Below are positions 53,026 to 63,433 of a stretch of DNA of 64,000 nucleotides, piece after piece. A program made the position numbers and the translations under genes. The first letter of the stretch is position 1; each line of letters opens with the position of its first letter. Origin of the DNA: Pinguiococcus pyrenoidosus (Eukaryota; Sar; Pinguiophyceae; Pinguiochrysidales; Pinguiochrysidaceae); assembly GCA_019677205.1 (NCBI GenBank), contig JAAMXY010001116.1, positions 1 through 64,000 of the forward strand, read 5' to 3'. The notes below the pieces were generated by a model, which did not search any database, was not told where the DNA came from, and worked only from the letters and a program-made list of their open reading frames with translations.

Positions 53026-53899
53026 GGCTCGGACTCGGGCGCGAGGCTGGCGTGGCGGGAGCTGCTTGCCACCGGAGACTTGGCCTTGGGAGTCCAAGCT
53101 TCTGGCGACGCCTGGCGCTGTCTGGACGCTTCAGAGGGCCTTGGACGCAACTTCGCAACATCGAGACGCATTGGAGCTCTTCGGCCATTGCAGGATTTTG
53201 GCGTGTCAATCAGCCTTACCGTGCCTGAAATTCAGCGGCATAAGGGAGACAATGTTGCTGATTTGGGCGAATCGGGGGGCTACTGCCAATGATTCTGAGG
53301 GCGAACATTCGGGAATAAGAGAGGAATAAGAATACAAGATGGAGAGGATGCAATCTCCATTGGTGGAGCTGCATTGCATGGAAGGCAAACAGCCTATCCC
53401 AGCGCTTCACCGGTTATACCAGGACGCACCATCGGGCACAAAGAACACCTGCGCGAAAAGCCGTGGCGGCCAAGGGTGGCGGCGAAGTTGGATGCGCACT
53501 ACTACTACTGGAAGTCCCGTGTGCGGTACGGAGGCCGCCAGAGTTTTGCAGTGCTGTTCTGGGGCCATTAGCAACACACCGGAGCTTGCTCTCTTCGAAA
53601 GCAGAGACGGCCCAGGTCGCAAGCTTGCGCTCGTTGAACCATCGCCGGTGCTTCCTACCTTGGTATGCTCGTGCGTCCAAGGGATTTCGCGATGGTGACA
53701 TGCTGTGCAGGTGGCTGTGCTGCGTGGGGATGCGTTGAATAGCAAAGGATCTTAAGCCGAATGCGGAAAAGTTGCCGAGCCTGCATCCCACTGGGTTGCG
53801 GCGGCCTCCGCGGCCACATCGAGCCCCGCAGCTGACAAAACTGGCGAGCCTTCGTGTTTGGAAAGCATCCCTTCTGCAGAGCATCACTTCTCCAGGGCC
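53026..53899. other. Intergenic region between tandem paralogues A and B
   Basis: No gene supported on either strand. It contains the promoter for protein A and the 3' end of B. Confidence 0.45.
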
Positions 53900-55383
53900 T
53901 CATAAGAAATGGCTGTCGTAGCCGTCTTCGTCCACGTCGCTGCCAATCTCCCCTCGCTCGTGCAACTTCGAGTCGGACTGACCGGCAACCTCGGCGCGCC
54001 GCTCGTAGTATCGCCGCATCGCCTCCGTGTGCTGCTTCACTTCTCAGGGACACAAAAACACGATGCAGAAGCATTGCAGTTAGACGGCGAGACCCACCGC
54101 ACCGTAGCCTTGGCACCAATGACGCCTCTCATTCCGTCAGGGCGCGTCGGGCTCACCTTGATCTTCCTCCTCTTCTTCCTCGCCCGCGTCGGTGTAGCGT
54201 GGCTGCCGATTGTACGGCCCGACGTGGAGGGGGCCCATCTGGAAGTTGGCTTCGTCGTCTTCGTCGTCCTCAAACGAACCGCCCGAGCCCAGCCTCCCGT
54301 GCCGGTAGTCACCATCTCTCTCGGCGGTGCACCACCAGTAAAACATCAGCAGCAGAATCACCCCACCGATGCTACCAATAACGATCCCGGCCACCTGTGG
54401 GGATCACACTTGATGTGAGAGAAGCTCCGCCGTGCCATTTGGTGTGCGTCGCGTAGAGAGCGTCACCTCCCCTGAGCCAAGGCCTTCGCTCTTCCTGCTT
54501 GCTGCCGCCTGCTCGATCGACGTCGGTGAAGCAGAAGGGCCTGCGGAGGCGCAATCGTCAGCGACGCGGCAGTCCTGCTCTGCCCCGCATTCTTGATGCG
54601 CCAGCCTCACCAAGAGAGGGCGCCATTGTGGCCCACGTCGGCCCTGCGCTTGGCATAAGAGTCGGTACATCTGATGGCCCGTGAGACGGCTCCATAGATG
54701 GAGGGGAGGACGTCGGACGGAGCGTTGGCTCGCCAAAAGCCGATGCCGTGAAGGAGCACTCCGCGAAAGCGTCTTCCTCCGCGCCGCATCGCACCTCGAC
54801 GTCCGGGGAGTTCACAGAGGCCTCCATGCAGTTCTGCGCGCGATCGCAGGAGGTTGGCTACGTCATCTCTTTCACCGCATACGTTGGCGGGCGCTTCGCC
54901 ATACCTGTCGAAACACGATGTCCGCGATTTCCTGGGGGCAGGTCGCGCCGACAGGGACGCACTCCGGGTACGACGCGATCATCCACAGCACCGATTCGCT
55001 GAGGCTGCACCGGAAGTGCCAGTCATACCAATAAAGCTCCCCAAGTAAGTCTTCGCACGCGGCTTTGTAGGCCAGCACGGCAGGATCCTCGACGTTGTTG
55101 ATACGGCAGTTCCTCTTGTACTCTCCGTCGACATTGCAGACGCTGTCGGCACCGTTCGACTTCTCGAGAGAAAAGACCGCATTCAGGCGGGCGTTCTCGA
55201 GCGTGGTCTGAACAGGAACAAAAGGCCATTACACGTCGAGGAAAAACGTCTTGAATAAAGTGTGGCGCATCCTACATTAAGCCGAAGCCCAGTGTGAATC
55301 GCGGTACATGTGTCGTCCGCACGCGCTCCTGGTGAGCCCAGCAGCAGCGCTAGGCCCAAAAGCCACATGCACGCGGCAGCCAT
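53900..55383 (-). CDS. Ten-cysteine type I membrane protein B
   Basis: Six exons: 55383-55276, 55207-54905, 54833-54611, 54540-54467, 54394-54157, 54042-53900 (introns 68-114 nt), 362 aa, all in frame. Signal peptide MAAACMWLLGLALLLGSPGA, then a ten-cysteine ectodomain with spacing close to protein A: TCTAI, VCNVD, NCRIN, ACEDL, RCSLS, ECVPV, TCPQE, NCMEA, RCGAE, ECSFT. Shared residues include the DG after Cys2, the aromatic-Asp-x-His-Phe run before Cys5 and DVE-x-RCG at Cys9. A Pro/Ser/Thr stalk (PTLRPTSSPPS ... PSASPTS) leads to a transmembrane helix (VAGIVIGSIGGVILLLMFYWW) at an exon start, then a strongly acidic tail. Introns interrupt the ectodomain here but not in A. Function unknown. 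Confidence 0.8.
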
Positions 55384-55760
55384 GGTGTCTCGCCAGACTC
55401 GTGGTCTACATGCGCCGGCGGTCGACCGGTGCCGACGGCAGAATGCAAAAGGCATCACTGGTCCATTCATCGATGCGCACTTGTTCTGAATACTTCTTCC
55501 CATGTTTAAGATGGATAGAGATATCACTTCTGAGATCTGAACCAATCAAGGTAGGATTCTTGTCAAGCGTGAGCCTTTACGGCGCTCCCCATTGGTGAAG
55601 AGGATTCTGACGGGCCAATCGAAGGTTCCCGAAAGGGCCCGAAGACAGTATTGTGAGCTTTGAAAAAGCAGCTCAAGGCCTGAAAGCCGGATCCTGAAAC
55701 CGACGCCATTGAACGCCAAAGCGGGGTTTTGGCGCCATATTTGAACGGACAAAAGGATCC
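55384..55760. promoter_or_regulatory. Divergent promoter region between ten-Cys protein B and 2OG oxygenase
   Basis: 377 bp between two start codons pointing away from each other; no gene seen. The shared promoter could co-regulate the pair. Confidence 0.45.
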
Positions 55761-57639
55761 ATGAGACCTCCTCTTCTGCGCGCACTTCCGGCGCTGCTGC
55801 TCTTCGTTTCGAAATCATTCGCAACGGTGCGTAGGACAGAAGATCCTCAAACTACAGCTGTAAAAGACATCACCGTTCCCGCGCCCTTCTCCCTGGTTGT
55901 TGCTTTGCTCAGACACGGATCCTTCACGCCACCGAAGACCGGCGCTATGACGACAGCTGGCGACCGCTGAACATCACTTCCAAGGCGCAGCTCGATGAGC
56001 TCCTCCGGGCCGAGCAGCCGGCGATGCCGGACGACCATGAAGTCGCGCACTGGCTGATTGCGCTCGTGGCGGATGTGGTCGTTGAGCAGGGCGGCAAGGC
56101 CTGTGGCGAAGCGTATGAGGACTGGCACCTGCGCAGCGCCCATCGCCACTGGCCCTCGCGGTTTCTGAAGCTCGGGCAAGTCCTGCTGTCCAACGTGGAC
56201 GGCGGCGTCGACCAGTGGAGGGAGATCGTTGGCGCGACCGATGCAGCAGATCCTCAAGCAGCCGAGCAATCGATCCACGACAACACGTGTGCCGTGGTCC
56301 TCGTCGCTCCGGGGCAGTCGTGGTCGCAGCGGACCTTGCTGTACAAACTTCGAAGCTGGGAGAAGGGGCATCGGCGCAATGTGATCTCGGCGCTCCGAAG
56401 GGCCACCAAGATGCCGGGAGTCGTCATTTGGAACACCAGGTAAGCCGGTTACGGATCCGGCCTTTCTGCAGGGAGGTTGCTCACGCCTTTGGCACCACAG
56501 GCCTGAATCTGTGAGCGTCTCCTACTACAAGGCGGAGAGCGAATCCACAAAGACACACAGTGCTCAGGTCCGCCAAATCCAGCCTCCCGGAGCCTTGATA
56601 AGGAAACGTTGCCGCGGACGGTGCCGCTGACCGTTCCGCTGACCGTTCCGCTGACCGTTCCGCTTCAGATGGTGATCGAGGACCTCCGGCCCGGCAGGAA
56701 GTTTGTGACGGATACGTACATCGGCACATCTTCGTCGTCCAGAGGTATCAGAGCGATCGGGCGGACCCGCGAAACCTCACGGACGTGCTTGGTTTCTTCG
56801 CAGTCTCGCGAGAGCAGGAGACCTTCTTCATCACGGACGACATGCTGCAAAGCTGCGCGAGTCATCTTCACGAGAACGTACTTGACGACCACGTGCGGAA
56901 TCTCATTGCCGACCCGAACTTCGCCAGTGAAAACATTGGGGCGCTCCTCCTGCAGGAGCTCGTGTTCGCTCTGCATCTGGAGAAGAGGGTGGCGCTCTCC
57001 GACGTCCAGATAAAGAGCGTCCCGCACTACACCAAGGACGGCTTCCGAAAGTCTCGAGTTCCACAGGGCGCCTTCGAGCGGGTGCGGCAGTGGTATCTGT
57101 CCAACTACGATTCGCTGCAGCTGCTTGAGCGGGACGGCGGCCCCTTGTACAATCATCGGCACATCCCGGCCATCCATTCGCCGCTGCCGAGCCAAATGAA
57201 GAGAGAACTCTTCAACGAGCTACAGGAAATTCTGGAGGAGTGGGCCGACGGAATCGCCCTGGAAGGAACATCCTTGTATGGGGTACGTTCTGCATCATCG
57301 AAGCTCCGTACCGTCGATGCTTGGTGTGATAGGCACTGCTCGACGCAGGTCCGAACCTACGTAAACGGAAGCTACTTACATTTGCATGTTGACACGGCGG
57401 AGACCCACGTCATCTCCGGGATCATCAACGTGGATCAGGATGTCGACGAGCCGTGGTACCTCGAGATCTTCGACCTGGAAGGCAAGCTCCATGCCGTTAA
57501 CATGGAGCCCGGCGACCTGGTCCTATACGAGAGTGCGCGACTGCTCCATGGTCGACCGCACGCTCTGCGAGGCCGGCGCTATGCGAACCTGTTCGTGCAC
57601 TATAAGCCCAAAGAGGGATACACGGCAAGTGTTTTGTAG
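55761..57639 (+). CDS. Secreted/ER 2-oxoglutarate-Fe(II) oxygenase (prolyl 4-hydroxylase-like)
   Basis: Exons 55761-55826, 55913-56439, 56501-56607, 56669-57282 and 57349-57639 (introns 86, 61, 61, 66 nt), 534 aa. Signal peptide MRPPLLRALPALLLFVSKSFA, then a ~330-residue helical N-terminal region I do not recognise. The C-terminal ~110 residues are a double-stranded beta-helix oxygenase: YVNGSYLHLHVDTAETHVIS has the iron-binding His-x-Asp, and LLHGRPHALRGRR the distal His and 2OG-binding Arg. It matches secreted P4H-type domains of algae. Substrate unknown; prolyl residues are the likeliest. The splice at 56607/56669 uses an unusual gttgcc donor, chosen because it restores the frame. The 66-nt last intron is stop-free and in frame. 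Confidence 0.8.
56624..56659. repeat. 12-bp repeat (three units) at an intron branch region
   Basis: Three ccgctgaccgtt units end 9 nt before the 3' splice site at 56668. Each carries a ctgac branch-point-like motif. Confidence 0.85.
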
Positions 57640-58183
57640 CCCAAACGAGATAGACAATTCTGAACGTGCACCGAGATCCGACTGGCACAAAACTGCGCCA
57701 ACTATGATATAGTGCTCACGGGAAGAAAGAAGCAAATCGTTCCACACGAAGGTGTCGCGCGCCCTGCCCCTTTCCCCTTTTTGGCTCCCTCAAGCTCCGC
57801 CACTTCCGCTGGAGAGCATTCGGCGTAGCACCGAAGAATCTGTGATGGTCGTTGGCGTCCTACCTTAACCGGCGATGTGCCTACGGCCGCTCTTGGGAGC
57901 CTCGCCCCCGCTTCACGTTGCATCCGGAGTCGTCCGCCAAATGCGTGGAAGGTTATGCTTGGCTTGGGCGCCTCTCTGTCTCTTTCTTCTCGTTTCGACA
58001 TGTCCTGACAACTGTTTGGGCTTTGTCTGGGCTTCTTTCTCTTGAGCGGCGACGGATTGGCCGAGTCTCCTTGCGGGACGGGCTTGGACAGGGTTTGCAC
58101 CAGGCTCGACGGCCGCCTGCGTGAAATCTAGGGAGACGGGGATAAGATCCCTGGTTCTGCTTTGTGTCGACAGCGGGTTGGCG
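57640..58183. other. Convergent intergenic region
   Basis: Between 2OG oxygenase and ClpX stop codons; only short, unsupported frames. Confidence 0.45.
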
Positions 58184-59918
58184 TCACGAAGCGTCCTCCA
58201 GCAGGCGGCGAAGACCCGCCTCCGGATTCTCGACGAGGAATGGATCCACAACGACCGTCCTGATTGGAGGTCCGAAAGATAAGTAAGCTCTGTCTTGGCG
58301 GCTGCTGGTGGCATGAGAGAAGTAGCATGCCTCGCTCACCTTATTGAAGTGCTTGGAAGCTCAAACTTGAGCTCCCGGAGCACTTTCTCCAGCACCGTCA
58401 CGAGGCCGCGTGCGCCGGTCCCTTCTCCGTGCGACTTTCGCGCAATGACCTCCAGGGCTGCCCTTTCGAAGCTGACGTCAATTCCATAGCCACGGAAGTC
58501 CTCCTTGGCCTGCCTCAGCACAGAGTCCTCCGATGTCTGCAGGATGTTCAGCAGATCGTCCACGGAGAGGTGCCGAAGGCCCACTCGCACGGGGATACGC
58601 CCAATGAACTCGTATTCAAATCCGTACTCGACGAAGTCTTCAGTTGAGGCTCTCTGCAGGATGTCCGCATCTTGCTGCCCCCCACTGCCCTTTTCATCCG
58701 GAGGGCTCTGCTCGTCGGGCTCATCCGAGGTCCCCGCGTCCTCCGCTTCACTCTGCAGCCTTCGCTGTGTCTGCTTCTGCGCCAGCATCTCTGGTAGCCT
58801 GGTGAAGGCGCCGGAGAAGATGAAGAGGACGTGCCGCGTGCTGATCATCTTGGAGCCTGACGCCCCGGGAGGAGTGCTTGGGAAAGGCAGGCCCCGCACT
58901 GCGGGTGCGCTCGAGGTCACCACAATCTCTCCGTCTTCCATGAGCTTCAGGAGACTTGTTTGGACATCCTTGTTGTTCACCCCCGATCCGCTCCCCATGG
59001 TGAGCCCACCAAGACTGGCGGGCGGGCTGCAAATCTTGTCTACTTCGTCGACGTACACAATTCCATACCCTGCGGCGTCAACGTCTCCCTGAGCGACCGC
59101 CACTAGCTGCTGGACGATCTCCTCGACGTCCCGGCCCACATATCCCGTGGCGCTGAACTTGGTTGCATCCGCTTTCACGAAAGGGACGCCGATCTTCCTG
59201 GCCAGCGTGCGCACGAGATGCGTCTTGCCAGATCCAGAAGGCCCGCAGAGAAGCACGTTGGGCTTGATCAAGCCGTTCGAGGGCTCTTCCGCGTCCGTGG
59301 TCTCGAGCTTCCGGCGCAGGTGCGCTCGGCACCGATTGTAGTGGTCACACAGCGCCACGCAGAGCACTTTCTTCGCCTCATCTTGCCCTATGACGAATCG
59401 ATCCAAGTACTCCTTCACCTCCTTTGGCTTCAAGTCAAAGTCGAGAACGCCTTGCAACCGCTGGCCGACGTTCGGCTTCGCCGCACTCGCGTCGCAGCCA
59501 CGCGTCGTCTTCGCACTTGAGTGAGCCTCCTGCGGCTCCGGTCGCGCCGCGAGGTATTCCTGAAAGCTCTTGTACTGGAACACGGTGGAGCGCGCTGCAA
59601 GCGCCGCGTGGGTCGACTCATCAGGACTGGGCAAGGGCCCAGCGTCTCCTTCCGCGCCGCTCTATGAAGAAGCGATGTTAGGGGCTGGACCTCTCCCTCC
59701 AAACCTCAGTGACTTTTGAGCGCCAGGCTATCTCTTACATTCTCTTGGCTTGCAGCAGAATCGGTGTGGCGTTTGGCCACCCGATCGCTCGCGGCGTCCA
59801 CTTCAGATGACGGAATGCCGAAGAACGCCCGTCTACACAGCCAAGCCTGTGCGGTGTTGATGCCGCTTCTGCATCTCCCACCAGCTCTGACGCTTTCCAG
59901 CACTACTCTTGGGAGCAT
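58184..59918 (-). CDS. CLPX: Mitochondrial ClpX, AAA+ unfoldase of the ClpXP protease
   Basis: Exons 59918-59739, 59661-58340 and 58259-58184 (introns 77 and 80 nt), 525 aa. Residues 1-~35 (MLPRVVLESVRAGGRCRSG) have the Arg-rich, acid-free make-up of a mitochondrial presequence. ClpX landmarks: LDRFVIGQDEAKKVL, Walker A GPSGSGKT, the pore-loop GYVGRD, Walker B IVYVDEVDK, the box VII/sensor region, and GEGTGARGL with the sensor-2 Arg. The spliced end ELPSTSIRTVVVDPFLVENP matches the ClpX C-terminus, which fixes the last intron. The N-terminal Cys4 zinc-binding domain of bacterial ClpX is absent. An acidic insert follows the ALxxK-type segment. ClpX unfolds substrates for ClpP in the matrix. 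Confidence 0.93.
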
Positions 59919-60370
59919 AGCACGCAAGCCTCTGGATAATAGCTGGGCAGTAGCCGAGTAGAGGGGGAAAAGTGGCGGCAAAGAGCGCAAAAGGGCCGCG
60001 ATCCGTCACTCTTTGCAGCTCTGCTGCTTTTCAGAGAAGCACTGCGCCTCCGACGCTTCGCGTCGGCTGCAGCAGCTCTTTGTTAAGAGGTTGCGTGGCG
60101 CCAGATCGCAACTACGCGGTTTGCATCCGGCGAAATGCGCGTTTGAACAACTTCAGCTTGAGAAGTGCTAGAGTCTCTGCTTATCCTGCTTTCCTACGGC
60201 TTCTCAAGCTTCCAAAAAGCCGCGTCGGCGTTCGACTGCGCCGGACGCACGAGAGAGTGGTTCTTTCGTTCTGTGCGCATCCGCTTTGGGTGTCTTTGCC
60301 ACGCTTAACTGTCGTGTAGTTTGCGACAGATGTCGTAGGCGCCACTCAGCGGCGCACAGAGTGGCTCAGG
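59919..60370. promoter_or_regulatory. Divergent promoter region (CLPX / methyltransferase)
   Basis: 452 bp between two diverging start codons. No gene recognised. Confidence 0.4.
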
Positions 60371-61169
60371 ATGGAGAGTTCCGCCCTTCAGCACATCGAG
60401 CAGATCTGTGGCCGTCTCCAGGACAGCTCTGCCGCGCTGGAAGACGCGCACTTTGACGCCGCATTGGAAGCGGCTTCAGCGGAGCGAGCTACGGCGCTGT
60501 TATCGCCCTATTTGCCATCGCGTGCACGGAGCATCGCCGAGTTTTTGCAGATCGTGCCTTTGAGGTGGAGTTTTTTTATTTTGAGAGGAGCCCATGGCTG
60601 CAAAGTCAACTGCAGGCTCATCCACACTTTGGTTCGAACCTTCGACAGCGAGGAGGATGTGCTGCTTGACATCGGTTGTGGCGATGGGCGCGTCGCGCTG
60701 GCATGTCGCACGGCGACGGGTTGTGGGACGGTCGGCGTGGATGTGAGTCCCTTGTGCATCGCCGCGGCCGTGCAAGCTGAGGAGCAGCTGCTGGAGAAAG
60801 GCGCCGAGGGGAAATGCGTCTGGATCCTGGGCGACGTTCTGGACCCTAAGGAGCATGAAAGAGAGGAGATAAAGTCGGCAACGGTATGGCGAAACGAGAA
60901 ACGGCAGGGCAAAGGCGTGCCTCATCAGTGCCTAAACGACGTCCTTTGCCGCACTACATGCACAGGTGTGCTATCTGTACGTATACCCAACGCTGCTTGC
61001 GCGGCTGGAAGACGTGATACGCAGAATGCTGGTGGATGAAGAGTTCAAGCTGAAAAAAGTCGTGACGGTCGAGTACCACTTCGAGAACTTCGCGTGCACG
61101 GAGGAAGTCGGACTCCTGCGCGTGTATGAAGCCAGCGGCGCCCTTGGTGCCACCGCAAGCTTGGCGTGA
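60371..61169 (+). CDS. Class I SAM-dependent methyltransferase (ATPSCKMT-like)
   Basis: Exons 60371-60883 and 60966-61169 (82-nt intron), 238 aa. VLLDIGCGDGRVALA is a textbook SAM-binding motif I with the acidic residue of motif II in GTVGVDVSPLC. Order and length resemble the FAM173/ATPSCKMT group, which methylates lysine on mitochondrial carriers or ATP synthase c-subunit: PYLPSR before the motif equals the family's 'Y(V/E)PS' pre-motif, and the region after motif II (YVYPTLLARLEDVIRR) is similar. Assignment to that subgroup is inference; methyltransferase is firm. Divergently paired with CLPX. Confidence 0.8.
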
Positions 61170-61553
61170 GGCTTTGGCGCATGATTATGAGCAGGAATAT
61201 CAACCGGAGCATGAGCATGAGCACGAGACTGAGCATGAGCACGAGACTGAGCATGAGATTGAGCGTCAAGGAGTGCAGGGCGGAGATGCCGCAGAGCGGA
61301 CCTTCTTCTCCCTCGGTCAAGAAGAAGATCTACTTGAGAGTGGAGTGGACCTACTTGAAAGGAAGCATCGTTTTCTTGATATCAACAGGGTCCTAGACCG
61401 CTCGCTTTCGTCAAGCAAATGGAGCCACGTAAGCAGCGCCGGAGAGGGAGTGATGCGGGCCGCCGACGAGCGCGTTTCTCTTTCTTGGTGACCCGTCAAG
61501 CTCGCCACCTCGCTCTCCGTGCCAAGCTAAGCAGGCGCAGTGTACATCAATCC
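61170..61553. other. Intergenic region with a His/Glu-type repeat
   Basis: Between two convergent genes. The 18-bp repeat at 61213-61260 could be read as EHEHETEHE in one frame, but no start, signal or family supports a gene, so I leave it as non-coding. Confidence 0.4.
61213..61260. repeat. 18-bp tandem repeat (two full units plus a partial)
   Basis: Unit gagcatgagcacgagact at 61213 and 61231, with a partial third from 61249. Confidence 0.9.
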
Positions 61554-62345
61554 TTAGCTCTGAAAGTTGCTGTTCTCTCGCGCGAAGAGCGCCTGGCCGG
61601 CGCGAATAAAGGCCCAGGGCGGGATGCTCAACCCCGCGGAGAAGTTGGCCGTGGGCGGCTCCTGGGGCGCCGACTCGGTGACGCGGACCCAGGACTCCCC
61701 CACAGACGACGTACTGCATGCCACATTCTGTGGCGCATCAGGACGGACAACGGTCTTGCACACGGGGCATGTGTCTGTTCGGCACGCGCTCGAGCTGCGA
61801 GTGCCCAGCAGCCAACAGTCGACACATTTCTGGTGGAACTCATGATTGCAGGGGAGCCGCCGAAGCACGTCTCCGGCCTTGAAGGGCTCCAAGCAGATGG
61901 CGCAGCAGGCATGGCTCGTGGAGGTGTCCGGCACCGTCACGGTCTTGAGCAGCGCCACTTCTGCCGTCTTGAGGTGCCGAGAAGATCTCCTCAACTTCCG
62001 CGCCAGGTCCAGCTGTCCCAGGATTCGACGGCTGTGCTGCGGTTCTAAGTTCTGCGACGTGTTCAAGCCCCTGTTCTGCGGCGCGTGGCGGAACACGCCG
62101 ACGTAGGCATTGTTTCGCGCGGCCTCGAGCCTCATGCTCTTCCGTGTGCTCAAGCAGGGCGCCTCGTCAGCCGGGTCTCCGTCCTCAAGTGCGGTTACCA
62201 CCTGCTCCGCTTCCGCCTTCACCGCCTCGGTGTCCGGCGACGGGTAGCCGAACGTGCCCACGTAGGGGTTGTGCGCGAGGTTCTCGTAGGAGCCGACGCG
62301 GAAGCCCATCTGTGGCCGCACCGCATCGCGCCTGGAGCCCTGCAT
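61554..62345 (-). CDS. RING-H2 zinc-finger protein, probable E3 ubiquitin ligase
   Basis: Single exon, 263 aa from the ATG at 62345. The RING-H2 finger is complete: CAIC-x14-C-N-HEFH-x2-C-x-D-C-W ... CPVC at about residues 145-192, with an unusually long last loop before CPVC. Upstream, two related motifs ([11 protein letters not shown] and [12 protein letters not shown]) form an internal duplication of unknown role. Basic, with no transmembrane segment or signal peptide. RING-H2 proteins bind E2 enzymes and ubiquitinate substrates; the substrate cannot be inferred. Confidence 0.85.
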   Translation of the reverse strand: MQGSRRDAVRPQMGFRVGSYENLAHNPYVGTFGYPSPDTEAVKAEAEQVVTALEDGDPADEAPCLSTRKSMRLEAARNNAYVGVFRHAPQNRGLNTSQNLEPQHSRRILGQLDLARKLRRSSRHLKTAEVALLKTVTVPDTSTSHACCAICLEPFKAGDVLRRLPCNHEFHQKCVDCWLLGTRSSSACRTDTCPVCKTVVRPDAPQNVACSTSSVGESWVRVTESAPQEPPTANFSAGLSIPPWAFIRAGQALFARENSNFQS

Positions 62346-63433
62346 CCTGGGATGAGGATCTCAAACTAACCCGCCAGAATTCCGCAGAAGTCGCGCGGCG
62401 CAAGTCCGGAAATCGCCTCTCGAGGCCCTCTCCTCCTCCCTTACGCCTAGAGCGAGGGGGTCCTGCGCGCTCTCCGCGGTGCGCGCAGCCCAGACGCGTG
62501 GTGCGCGCAAGCGGAACGCAGACGAGTCCAGAAGCGGCCTCGCAGCACAACGTTGGCTTTGTCGCGAAGCTCGTCCGTCCAGACTCCGTCTGCCAAAGCT
62601 GCAACGCAAGCGGAAAGCCGTACGGCAGTGGGCGAAAGGGCGGCGCAGCTCCAGAGCGCAGGGCTTCGCTGAGGGCTTTGCGCAGAACGTGGGTAGTTCG
62701 CGCGCTCAGCTTAAAGACTTCCAGCAGGCCTCAACGCAAGGCAGACTGCTCGCCTCGTCGCGCAGACTTGCGGGCTTCGGCCTTGTGATTGGTCAGTGGG
62801 AGTCATGGATGATCGGTGATTGGTTCGATTAGAGAAGAAAGATTGAAAGCGTGATGGCTTGCACCCGTCCAGTGCGCCCTGCTGGATCTGGTTTGAACCC
62901 GGCATCCCGCCTGGCACGGGGCGGTTGCATCACAGCACGCGGCTCCGGCCACTTCATTGGCCCAAGCCGGTGTGACGCAACTGGTGGAGACCGGGCCGAC
63001 AGGGAATGGTTTCTAGAATGCCTGATACCGATTGGGAAAAACAAATTCAAAATTCGCCAGTTGAACCAGGTTGGAAAAAGGCATCGACCAATCGTTACGC
63101 TTCATTGCCTCCACCTTCTGCCCGTCCGCCCAGTGTGCGCGTCCTTTTGCGTCGAAACTCCGCCGAAAGGCAGAACGAAGCTGACACCAGACCAATCCGG
63201 AAGGTCCGGAAGGCTTTCAACGCGCCGTTTCCGTGTGGTTGAAAAGCGTGTGCGTGGTGTGGGTTTCTGTTTCTGTGTTTCGGACGTGGGTGTAGTAGAC
63301 GGAGAGAGAGACCGAGGGACGAAGGAATTTTTGAGCTACGGAAGATGGAGCAGCCGAGCTCCCTGGCGTGCAGATCGATGGAGAGACATGATCTATGGTC
63401 AGGGCGACTGGACTCCTCCGACCCAAAAATCGA
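62346..63433. other. Intergenic region, no gene supported
   Basis: Several long plus-strand frames exist but have no motif and no coding character. The upper part should hold the promoter of the RING-H2 gene. Confidence 0.45.

Noticed and set aside
61126-61491. Plus-strand frame with EHEHETEHE repeat
   Set aside because: The repeat is simply an 18-bp tandem expansion after the methyltransferase stop; no start context or family supports translation.
12357-62345. Functional cluster of proteostasis genes (F-box/RING, PSMD5, Doa10, ClpX, RING-H2)
   Set aside because: They are scattered among unrelated housekeeping genes on both strands; no operon-like arrangement, so co-location is most simply coincidence.
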